Shown: positions 56,578 to 64,000 of the stretch, piece by piece
Layout: each line of letters begins with the position of its first letter
Numbering within the stretch: position 1 is the stretch's first letter
NCBI RefSeq assembly: GCF_902706285.1
Contig: NZ_CACSKD010000002.1
Coordinates: 62,001-126,000 of the forward strand
Source: Rhizobium sp. 18055
Lineage (GTDB): Bacteria; Pseudomonadota; Alphaproteobacteria; Rhizobiales; Rhizobiaceae
DNA length: 64,000 nt
Direction: 5' to 3'
Made by a program: the position numbers and the translations under genes
Notes under the pieces: model-generated
Told to the model about the DNA's origin: nothing
What the model saw: the letters and a program-made list of their open reading frames with translations, nothing else
Database searches by the model: none

Positions 56578-57462
56578 TCAGGAGGCCAAGACCCAATTCA
56601 GAACGCGGCGCCAGTCGATCATCCGGATCGGTGTTCCGTGGTTGCCGGTCTGATAGAGCGTGAAGTGCGTGGGGTAGCCGGCCTTGAACAACTTTTCGAA
56701 AAGGCCCTGCTGATCGGCAGCGGCATATGTCGGGTCGCGGCTGCCATGGGCGAACCACAGCGGCAGCTTGGCCTTGTAGAAAGGGCTCTTGATGAAATCA
56801 GGATCGGTGACGCCGCTCATGATCACCATGCCCTTCAGCCGCTTGACGGTCTCCGGATCGCGGGTCGCGCCCCAGCAGATCTGGCTGCCCATCGACGCGC
56901 AGGTCAGGATCACGGGCCTGCCCGGCGATTGCTGGCTGGCGTAGCGGATCAGCCCGGCGATGGCGGCGACGCTGTCGCTATCGAAAGTCTTGACCGATGG
57001 CGAGTAATAGACACCGCCATTGCCCGCCACGAGGTTCTTCAGCCGGTTGAAATTGCCGCCGAAGGTGTAGTCGTTGGCGCCGAGGCGACGATCGCCATTG
57101 CGGCCATGGATGAAAATCACCGTGAAGGCAGCGCCGGTACTTGGTCCCACCCTGGTGACATCGAGCCTGGTGCCATCCAGCGACAGCGTTTCGTCGGCCT
57201 GCAGCTTGCGGATGCCGAGCGAGACGTATTTTCGCTGGGCGCGCTTTTCCGGGATCTGGTCGCGGCCGTTGATATCGCGCATCTCGTCGTAATCGATGAC
57301 ATCGTAGGCGCCGTCATGGCTGGTCTCAAGCGTTGTCTGGGTAGAAAACAGCGCGTCGTTGAATGGCGGCAGCGTGTCGGCGGCAAGGCTATGGCCGGCC
57401 GTCAGCATGAAAAAGGCCGCAATCGCAGCGATAGTGGTGCAATGACTTGTGGACATCAGCAT
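56578..57462 (-). CDS. Secreted alpha/beta hydrolase-fold protein
   Basis: The 294-residue protein has a signal peptide (AAIAAFFMLTAGHSLA) and an alpha/beta hydrolase core: FTVIFIHGRNGDRRLG, nucleophile elbow ILTCASMGSQICWGA, and the late acid/His region (LPLWFAHGSRDPTYA, TGNHGTPIRMIDW). The function is probably an esterase-like activity in the periplasm. The start at 57462 has AGGGA upstream; codons before it are not family-like. Confidence 0.82.
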   Translation of the reverse strand: MLMSTSHCTTIAAIAAFFMLTAGHSLAADTLPPFNDALFSTQTTLETSHDGAYDVIDYDEMRDINGRDQIPEKRAQRKYVSLGIRKLQADETLSLDGTRLDVTRVGPSTGAAFTVIFIHGRNGDRRLGANDYTFGGNFNRLKNLVAGNGGVYYSPSVKTFDSDSVAAIAGLIRYASQQSPGRPVILTCASMGSQICWGATRDPETVKRLKGMVIMSGVTDPDFIKSPFYKAKLPLWFAHGSRDPTYAAADQQGLFEKLFKAGYPTHFTLYQTGNHGTPIRMIDWRRVLNWVLAS

Positions 57463-57680
57463 GCGTATGGTTCCCTGAAGCGTCTGGCCGCTTGCCATTC
57501 CGCGCCCCGCAACGCAAATCATTTTAATAGAAAGTCCGCCCAATAAGGCGGCGTCGCGTATCGAGGTGCTTTCTGGCAGACTCTGCCTGATTCGCAAACG
57601 TGACATGAAATGCGGTGATTTTGGGTCAGGCTCGAGCGCAAGCGGCCTTCCCACGACAAGATGAAGATCTGAATAGCCCC

Positions 57681-59786
57681 ATGGCCGATAGCAACGACCT
57701 CTTTTCAGCAGTGCCCCTGACCAAAAAACAGGAAGACGCCCCGAAGGCCGCAGACGCAGCACCTGCGGCCGCGAGTGCGCCGGCGGCTGTCCCTGCTGCT
57801 GCCTCGTCCCCGTCCCAGAACGCGATGTCGCGGCCGACGCCGGCCAGTTCGACGTCGGAGGACTACGGTGCCTCATCGATCCGCGTTCTTGAGGGCCTGG
57901 AGCCGGTGCGGATGCGCCCCGGCATGTACATTGGCGGCACCGACGAAAAGGCGCTGCACCACCTGTTTGCCGAAGTCATCGACAACTCGATGGACGAAGC
58001 GGTGGCCGGCCACGCCAACTTCATCGAGGTCCATCTCGACCTGCAGGGCTACATCACCGTCAGCGACAACGGCCGCGGCATCCCGGTCGAGAACCATCCG
58101 CAGGTTCCGGGCAAGTCGACGCTCGAAGTGATCATGACCAAGCTGCATGCCGGCGGCAAATTCGACGGCAAGGCCTACGAGACGTCGGGCGGTCTGCACG
58201 GCGTCGGCGTCTCGGTCGTCAACGCGCTGTCCGACGTGCTCGAAGTCGAAGTGGCGCGCAATCGCAAGCTCTACCGCCAACGCTTTTCCCGCGGCATTCC
58301 GCAGGGGGGGCTGGAAGAACTCGGCGACGTGCACAATCGCCGCGGCACCCGCGTTCGCTTCCACCCCGATCCGCAGATTTTTGGCGATCACGCCAAGTTC
58401 GAGGCCGGACGGGTGTTTCGCATGGCGCGCTCCAAGGCCTATCTGTTCGGCGGCGTCGAAATCCGCTGGAGCTGCGAGGAAGGCGTGCTGCAGCCGGGCT
58501 CCGACATTCCCGACAAGGCGGTGTTCCACTTCCCCGGCGGCCTGAAGGATTACCTGCAGGCGACGATGGGCAAGGAATTCACCGTGACCCGCGAGATCTT
58601 CGCCGGCAAGACGGAGAAGACCAGCGGCCACGGCTCGCTCGAATGGGCGATCACCTGGTATGGCGGCGATCCGCAGCTGCATTCCTATTGCAACACCATT
58701 CCGACGCCTGAAGGCGGCACCCATGAGGCCGGCTTGCGCATTGCGCTGACCAAGGGCCTGAAGAGCTACGGCGAACTGACGCAGAACAAGCGAGCCGCGC
58801 AAATCACCACCGACGACGTGATGATTTCCGCCGTCGGCATGATGTCTGTGTTCATTCGCGAACCGGAATTCGTTGGCCAGACCAAGGACAAGCTGGCCAC
58901 CGTCGAGGCCCAGCGTATCGTCGAAAATGCGCTGCGCGACCCGTTCGACCACTACCTTGCCGACAATCCGAACGAGACGGCCAAGCTGCTCGACTGGGTG
59001 ATCGAGCGCGCTGAAGAGCGCCTTCGTCGCCGCAAGGAAAAGGAAGTCAACCGCAAGACCGCAGTGCGCAAGCTGCGCCTTCCGGGCAAGCTTGCCGACT
59101 GCTCGCAGAACACCGCTGCCGGCGCTGAGCTTTTCATCGTCGAAGGTGATTCGGCCGGTGGTTCTGCCAAGCAGGCGCGCAACCGCTCCAACCAGGCGAT
59201 CCTGCCTTTGCGCGGCAAGATCCTCAACGTCGCCAGCGCCGGCCGCGAAAAGCTCAGCGCCAACCAGCAGCTGTCCGATCTGGTGCAGGCGCTCGGCTGC
59301 GGCACGCGCTCGAAATATCGCGAGGAAGACCTTCGCTACGAGCGCGTCATCGTCATGACCGATGCCGACGTCGATGGCGCCCATATCGCATCGCTGCTGA
59401 TCACCTTCTTCTATCAGGAGATGCCGGAGCTGGTACGCGGTGGACATCTGTTCCTCGCCGTGCCGCCGCTCTACAAGATCACCCAAGGGGCGAAATCCGC
59501 CTATGCCCGCGACGACCGCCACCGTGCCGAACTGATGGAGACGGAGTTCAAGAGCAAGACCAAGGTTGAGATCAGCCGCTTCAAAGGTCTCGGCGAAATG
59601 CTGCCGGCGCAGCTCAAGGAAACCACCATGGATCCGAAGAAGCGCACCATGCTGCGCGTGCTGATCGACGAGGTGGATTTCGAGGGCACGCGCACGGCGG
59701 TCGATGACCTGATGGGAACGAAGCCGGAAGCCCGCTTCCGCTTCATCCAGGATCGGGCAGCGTTTGCCGAAAACCTCGATATCTGA
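57681..59786 (+). CDS. parE: DNA topoisomerase IV subunit B
   Basis: The 701-residue GyrB/ParE protein has a GHKL ATPase domain (RVLEGLEPVRMRPGMYIGGTDEKALHHL, ISVSDNGRGIPVENH-like). Its TOPRIM domain reads FIVEGDSAGGSAKQARNRSNQAILPLRGKILNV and VMTDADVDGAHI. An Ala-rich N-terminal extension of about 70 residues comes first, as in other rhizobial ParE proteins. The start at 57681 (MADSNDLF) is favoured over an ATG at 57615 with poor context. Confidence 0.95.
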   Translation: MADSNDLFSAVPLTKKQEDAPKAADAAPAAASAPAAVPAAASSPSQNAMSRPTPASSTSEDYGASSIRVLEGLEPVRMRPGMYIGGTDEKALHHLFAEVIDNSMDEAVAGHANFIEVHLDLQGYITVSDNGRGIPVENHPQVPGKSTLEVIMTKLHAGGKFDGKAYETSGGLHGVGVSVVNALSDVLEVEVARNRKLYRQRFSRGIPQGGLEELGDVHNRRGTRVRFHPDPQIFGDHAKFEAGRVFRMARSKAYLFGGVEIRWSCEEGVLQPGSDIPDKAVFHFPGGLKDYLQATMGKEFTVTREIFAGKTEKTSGHGSLEWAITWYGGDPQLHSYCNTIPTPEGGTHEAGLRIALTKGLKSYGELTQNKRAAQITTDDVMISAVGMMSVFIREPEFVGQTKDKLATVEAQRIVENALRDPFDHYLADNPNETAKLLDWVIERAEERLRRRKEKEVNRKTAVRKLRLPGKLADCSQNTAAGAELFIVEGDSAGGSAKQARNRSNQAILPLRGKILNVASAGREKLSANQQLSDLVQALGCGTRSKYREEDLRYERVIVMTDADVDGAHIASLLITFFYQEMPELVRGGHLFLAVPPLYKITQGAKSAYARDDRHRAELMETEFKSKTKVEISRFKGLGEMLPAQLKETTMDPKKRTMLRVLIDEVDFEGTRTAVDDLMGTKPEARFRFIQDRAAFAENLDI

Positions 59787-59807
59787 GACGCAGGCGATTT
59801 TATAACA

Positions 59808-60281
59808 TCAGGCGGAATCCTGGAACCAGGCGGGCCGGATATCGATCGCTGTCTTCACCGAGTTTGCGAGGAAGCAGAGCTCGTGCGCCTGGTGGTGCAT
59901 CTTCTCCTGCGCCTCGCGGCTCGGCATCTCGGCGGTGTAGACCACCTGCGGTCTCAGCTCGACGCGGCTGACCATCATCTTGCCATCGACCTTTTCCATG
60001 ACGCCGACCGCGTCATCGACATAGCTGTCGATGCCGATCCGCTTCTTCGAGGCGATCCAGAGGTAGAACAGCATGTGGCAGCTCGAAAGTGCTGCGACAT
60101 AGGCTTCCTCCGGATCGACGTTCTCAGCAATGGCATAGGGCAGCGGCACATTGTGCGGCGAAGCGGAGGCTGCAATCGTGGCGCCGCCGTCGAAGCTCCA
60201 GCTGTGGCCGCGGCTGTAGCGTCCATCGGTGAAACTCCCCTCGCCGCGCGTCCAGGCCACCTTGGCGGTAAACGTCGTCAT
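59808..60281 (-). CDS. OsmC-family peroxiredoxin
   Basis: The 157-residue protein has the two conserved peroxidatic/resolving cysteines in ALSSCHMLFYLWIASK and HELCFLANSVKTAI, at the usual spacing. It degrades organic hydroperoxides. It is monocistronic and convergent with parE. Confidence 0.9.
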   Translation of the reverse strand: MTTFTAKVAWTRGEGSFTDGRYSRGHSWSFDGGATIAASASPHNVPLPYAIAENVDPEEAYVAALSSCHMLFYLWIASKKRIGIDSYVDDAVGVMEKVDGKMMVSRVELRPQVVYTAEMPSREAQEKMHHQAHELCFLANSVKTAIDIRPAWFQDSA

Positions 60282-60612
60282 CGCTCGTCTCCCTTGCAGA
60301 TCAGCTGCGCCAGCAGCACCTCGCCGATATCACCTCGAAGCATGTGGATAATTTCGCCTGCATCGCCGATCCAAACTATTGGTGGCAGAGGTGTTTGGCC
60401 ATGACAAAGATCGCCAGCCGACGTTCAACATCATCCCTGAAAACGATGTTGAAGGGTTTCTGTCTTATTGTTTGCGTGATGTCAGCTTATCAAACGTGCT
60501 GATGGATCAATCGGGGTCAGCGGGGGCGCTGGCTCGCATAAATCGGCGATGGCGCTTGCGTGCAGAAGGCGCATGGCCCATATCCATAGGCATAATCGGG
60601 GAAAAAGACGAC
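60282..60612. other. Intergenic region before the AI-2E family transporter gene
   Basis: The reading frame of the downstream gene is open through much of this 331-base stretch, but the residues show no family resemblance. It probably holds the promoter of the transporter. No clear box was recognised. Confidence 0.4.
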
Positions 60613-61809
60613 GTGAGCCTTCCCAACAACAATAATCTCCAGCGAGAGTCGCGATGGATCGGTCCATCCACTCCTGCGCGCACGCCTCTGATCCCCTCGA
60701 TCTCGGCCGCGCGCTGGCTTCTGATCCTTGTCGTCGCGGCCGGTGTCTATTTCTTCTACGGATTTGTCGTGCCGGTGCTGGCGGCGCTGGTAATCGGTTT
60801 TGCAAGCTGGCCGCTCTACCGCCGTCTGCTTGGGCGCGTCGGCGGCAATACGACTGTTGCCGCGACCATCGCCATCATCCTCATCGTCACCTTCCTGATC
60901 ACGCCGATCGTGTTCGCCGTGACCTATACGACGGGCGAAGTGCGCGACTGGGTCGCCTGGCTGATCCATGCCAACCGTTTCGGTGAGCCCACGCCGCTGT
61001 GGATATCCTCTCTGCCGTTCGCCGGCCCCTATCTCGATGATCTCTGGGTCCAGTATATCGGCAGCCCCGGCACCATGGGCGAGGTCATCCAGGCCGTCAG
61101 CGGCGCCCATATCGGCAATATCTACCGCGCCGTGCTGGCAGCCGGCGGCGGTGCCTTCCATCTGCTTCTGACGCTGCTGTTCATGCTGATCGCGCTGTTC
61201 TTCGTCTATCGCGACGGCGCATCCTTTTCGCGCCAGATCGACATGCTCGGCGAGCGCATCCTGCCGAACCGATGGGAGCGCATTTCGCGGGTGGTGCCTG
61301 CCACGATCAGCTCGACCGTCATGGGCATGACGCTGATCGCCATCGGCGAAGGCATCGTGCTCGGTGTCGCCTATTGGGTGGCCGGTGTGCCCTCGCCCGT
61401 GACGCTCGGCGTCCTCACCGGCATCATGGCGCTGATTCCAGGCGGTGCGCCGCTGTCGTTCACGCTTGTCTCGATCTATCTCTTGGCCAGCGGCTCGCAA
61501 GTTGCTGGTGTCAGCCTGTTCGTCTGGGGCACGGTTGAGCTCTTCATCGTCGATAAGACGCTGCGCCCAAAGCTCGTCGGCGGCCCTATCAAGCTGCCGT
61601 TCCTTCCGACCTTCTTCGGCCTGATCGGCGGCGTGAAGACCATGGGCTTCCTGGGTCTGTTCATCGGCCCTGTACTGATGGCACTGCTGGTGGCCATCTG
61701 GCGTGAGTGGATGCATGAAGTCCGGACCTCCGAGCATGTCGATGCTGGTCCACAGGTGATGATCGAAGAGCCGCTGCCACCTCCCGTACATCGCACTGCC
61801 GAAGGCTGA
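60613..61809 (+). CDS. AI-2E family (PerM-like) transporter
   Basis: The 398-residue inner-membrane protein has eight hydrophobic segments and the family-specific LFMLIALFFVYRDG and VGVLTGIMALIPGGAPLS regions. The family includes AI-2 exporters and Na+/H+ antiporters, so the substrate is open. The start is probably the GTG at 60613 (VSLPNNNNLQ); the ORF is open to an ATG at 60379 but that part is not family-like. Confidence 0.85.
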   Translation: MSLPNNNNLQRESRWIGPSTPARTPLIPSISAARWLLILVVAAGVYFFYGFVVPVLAALVIGFASWPLYRRLLGRVGGNTTVAATIAIILIVTFLITPIVFAVTYTTGEVRDWVAWLIHANRFGEPTPLWISSLPFAGPYLDDLWVQYIGSPGTMGEVIQAVSGAHIGNIYRAVLAAGGGAFHLLLTLLFMLIALFFVYRDGASFSRQIDMLGERILPNRWERISRVVPATISSTVMGMTLIAIGEGIVLGVAYWVAGVPSPVTLGVLTGIMALIPGGAPLSFTLVSIYLLASGSQVAGVSLFVWGTVELFIVDKTLRPKLVGGPIKLPFLPTFFGLIGGVKTMGFLGLFIGPVLMALLVAIWREWMHEVRTSEHVDAGPQVMIEEPLPPPVHRTAEG

Positions 61810-61980
61810 TCAGGCGAGGTTCGCCAAGACGCCCGGCCTTGTCAGCAACATTTCGTTACATTGGGGCGCAAACATCTTCGAAATGCCGTGCTGTTCTCAG
61901 GCTTGGCCGGAAAGCGGCCTTCATTTGGCTGAAATTGCTGCGTCTAAGCGTCTCAGTTCAAATGTTGCAAAGGCCCTGAT

Positions 61981-62397
61981 ATGCAAGCCGTTCTCATCGC
62001 CATGACCATCCTCGGATGCAACGACTCCGTCACGCAGTGCAATTACGTGGCGACAGTCGAGAAGCATTGGCAGACGGTGGCGATGTGCGATGCGGAATCC
62101 GAGAGGCAACTGCGGCATTATACCAGCATCAGCTACCCGACGGTGATCGCCGTCTGCGAGCCGCCGCACCCGCCCTTGCCAGCCGAGCCGAAGATCGTTG
62201 CAACAGCGCCGGCAATAGCTGCACCTGCCGTAACAGAGCAGGCCGCTCCGTCCGGCGTTACAGGTCTGGCATCCAGAATGGCAGCAGAGGTACGCACGCA
62301 CCTTCCCTCTGGCCATTCGATGAAATCCGCGCTTGCGACACCTGTGCATTTCGTGTCGGGAAGCTATTCCTGGGTCGTCAAGCGCCTGACCAACTAA
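61981..62397 (+). CDS. Conserved-looking hypothetical protein (138 aa), cysteine-containing
   Basis: The product starts MQAVLIAMTILGCNDSVTQCNYV and has four Cys in its first 60 residues (two in GCNDSVTQC). Pairs of disulfides in an exported protein would fit, but no cleavable signal is evident. The C-terminal half is Ala/Pro-rich and ends in a basic tail. I do not recognise a family. It overlaps the convergent DUF2336 gene by four bases. Confidence 0.65.
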   Translation: MQAVLIAMTILGCNDSVTQCNYVATVEKHWQTVAMCDAESERQLRHYTSISYPTVIAVCEPPHPPLPAEPKIVATAPAIAAPAVTEQAAPSGVTGLASRMAAEVRTHLPSGHSMKSALATPVHFVSGSYSWVVKRLTN

Positions 62398-63533
62398 GCC
62401 GCAGCCAGCGCCGTCATGTAGGCATAGCCGCGGGCCGATTGCCGCTGTTCGGCGACATGCAGCTTTTCCACCATCTCCAGCAGTTCCTGCACCGCACCAT
62501 GGGTCGCATCGCGGCTGCGGAAGGTCTGCAGCAGACGACCGCAGACGTTGGAGAGCATGGTTCCGGAATTGGTTCGGCATGCCTCGCGCCATAGCAGCGT
62601 CGCCTCGACGAAGGTCACGCTGATATCGCGGGCAAGGCCGGCTGATTCGTAGAGCGCGCGCACGGCATGCATCCGGCCGGTCGCCAGTATGGATCGCACG
62701 CGCCGCTCGTCGCAGCCACTCAGATTGACGATGGCGCCAGCGAAGAATTCGATCTTGCCGGAGCAGAGTGTATGCATCAGGAAAGACGGCGTCAGCCGTC
62801 CGCTGACACGGAGATGCTCGACCAGATCTGCAACCTCACGCGGCGCAATCTCGCCGGCGATCGAAACGATCGCTGATTCCGTCGCTTCACGGGCCACACG
62901 CTGCAGACGGCTGCTGCCGATTGCAGCCTGCGCCAGCGGTAGATTGATCAGAGCATTGCTGACATGCTGGGTCAGCAGTTGGCGGGCGTCTGCCGGCAGA
63001 TCGACGCGGTCAGCCAAGAGATTGCGAACCTCGCAGCAGTCGCCCAGTCGTTCGGCAATCCGTTTCAGCGAATGCGGCGCTATCGCGGCACCTTCGTTCT
63101 CCAGCAGGCAGAGCACGTCCTCCTCCTCGCCGATCTCGGCCAAAGCGGCTGAAACCGGGCGCGAAACGATCGAGCGCGCCGCGATCAACATGCGGGTGAC
63201 GGCACTGCCGCGCGCGGCAAGATCGACCAGGTCGGCATCGGAAAGAACGGGAGAACAGGTAATGGCGTGGCAGGCAATTTCGGCCTGATCACCGGCCAGT
63301 GACAGAACGATGGCGCGCGGCGCATCCGGCGACCAGGCAATCGCTTCGGCAATGGCAAGACGCACCTTCGGCGACGGATCGTCGAGCAGGAAGGTCATCG
63401 CCATTTCGGCGGCGTTGCGCTCGTCGCGAGACATCTCCGACTGCAGATAAGCCCGACCGAGCGCACTGGCAGCCTTGGCCCTGTCTCCGGCCTTGGCTGT
63501 CTCAACCCAACGAAGAAATGCCTCTACGATCAC
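62394..63533 (-). CDS. DUF2336-domain protein
   Basis: The 379-residue protein matches the alphaproteobacterial DUF2336 family, an alpha-helical HEAT-like repeat fold. Repeats such as MAMTFLLDDPSPKVRLAIAEAIAWSPDAPRAIVLSLAGDQ are visible. The function is unknown. The start is taken as the GTG at 63533 (VIVEAFLRWVETAK) because related proteins begin there; a TTG at 63545 is an alternative. Confidence 0.85.
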   Translation of the reverse strand: MIVEAFLRWVETAKAGDRAKAASALGRAYLQSEMSRDERNAAEMAMTFLLDDPSPKVRLAIAEAIAWSPDAPRAIVLSLAGDQAEIACHAITCSPVLSDADLVDLAARGSAVTRMLIAARSIVSRPVSAALAEIGEEEDVLCLLENEGAAIAPHSLKRIAERLGDCCEVRNLLADRVDLPADARQLLTQHVSNALINLPLAQAAIGSSRLQRVAREATESAIVSIAGEIAPREVADLVEHLRVSGRLTPSFLMHTLCSGKIEFFAGAIVNLSGCDERRVRSILATGRMHAVRALYESAGLARDISVTFVEATLLWREACRTNSGTMLSNVCGRLLQTFRSRDATHGAVQELLEMVEKLHVAEQRQSARGYAYMTALAAA

Positions 63534-63657
63534 TGCGAACCCCAATCCTCAAGTGCGATTCTCTCGCACCCCAAGTGTTGAGTATGACGGTAGCGGCTAA
63601 AAGTTTATGATTGGTTCACCATATACATTAACGCTTGCTCACGGGCCAAACGGCGCC

Positions 63658-64000
63658 TCAAACCTTGGGCCGGAACAGTTCGAAGACGTCGCTGCTCTCG
63701 CTATAGTCCATATAGCCGAGACGCGCGACCGGCCGGGCCAACCCCATATCGATCCGGCCGTCGCGCAGGATCGCCTCGTCGATATGGATGCCGACAACCT
63801 GGCCGAACACCATGACATTCTCGGAGGCCTCGCCGGACAGCGACTTCGGCTCGATGATCTCGGTGACCCTGCATTCGAGCACGGCAAAGGCTTCGGCGAC
63901 ATAGGGCGCATCCACCAGTTCGCCGGTCTTGGCGGTCAGGCCCGACAGCGCGAATTCATCGACCTCGTAGGCAACGGCGGCCGATGACATATTCATCTTG
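63658..64000 (-). CDS. Flavin reductase family protein, C-terminal part (partial)
   Basis: The frame is open from the window edge to the stop at 63658. The 113 visible residues include KMNMSSAAVAYEVDEFALSGLTAK and ENVMVFGQVVGIHIDEAILRDGRIDM, typical of the FMN-binding flavin reductase/DIM6 fold. The N-terminus is outside the window. It is the second flavin-reductase-fold gene here besides rutF, but is not close to it. Confidence 0.85.
   Translation of the reverse strand, partial: KMNMSSAAVAYEVDEFALSGLTAKTGELVDAPYVAEAFAVLECRVTEIIEPKSLSGEASENVMVFGQVVGIHIDEAILRDGRIDMGLARPVARLGYMDYSESSDVFELFRPKV

Overview
The window looks like a chromosomal segment of an alphaproteobacterium of the Rhizobiaceae (Rhizobium/Agrobacterium type). 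This rests on the high GC, the ppiD-trpD-trpC-moaC-moeA and rlpA-dacC-tmk-holB...metG-tatD gene orders, the DUF2336, ACT_7 and CHASE2/FecR genes, and a rhizobial-style intergenic palindromic repeat. No insertion sequence, prophage or CRISPR array was recognised.

The left 28 kb is a nitrogen-scavenging region built from three adjacent catabolic loci. (1) rutABCDF on the minus strand (98-3669) is the Rut pyrimidine ring-cleavage pathway. It has a near-consensus sigma-54 promoter and a RutR-like palindrome upstream. (2) Positions 7399-15518 hold a creatininase-family gene, a LysR regulator, a NitT/TauT-type ABC importer, a cytosine-deaminase-like amidohydrolase, an FAD-linked oxidase and a flavodoxin-fold NAD(P)H oxidoreductase. 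Two near-identical 37-bp elements, one before the creatininase gene and one before the importer, tie these genes to one regulator. The substrate is unknown. (3) Positions 17370-27796 hold one long operon for cyanuric acid and biuret: a BMP-type ABC importer, formamidase, biuret hydrolase (catalytic residues at the published positions), cyanuric acid amidohydrolase, a second biuret-hydrolase-like cysteine hydrolase, a cupin and allophanate hydrolase. It reads from a perfect sigma-54 consensus and faces a GntR/FCD regulator gene. Together the loci suggest use of N-rich heterocycles as nitrogen sources under NtrC-type control. Between loci 1 and 2 sit an ABC exporter and an orphan siderophore-type ATPase. 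Between loci 2 and 3 sit a RidA gene and a frameshifted glyoxalase-family gene.

From 27.8 kb on the content is mainly housekeeping: an MBL-fold hydrolase, tatD, metG, holB, tmk, a DacC-like protein, rlpA, tRNA-Ser, small stress/membrane proteins, ppiD, trpD, trpC, moaC, moeA, an ACT protein, a methyltransferase, a GNAT protein, a DEAD-box helicase, a CHASE2 cyclase with a FecR-domain partner, a divergent pair of citrate-synthase-like genes, pyrG, secG, tpiA, a secreted hydrolase, parE, an OsmC protein, an AI-2E family transporter, a DUF2336 protein and a partial flavin reductase. A TauE/SafE transporter gene lies in the opposite direction between holB and metG.

All calls come from reading the sequence and recalling family features; no database search was run.
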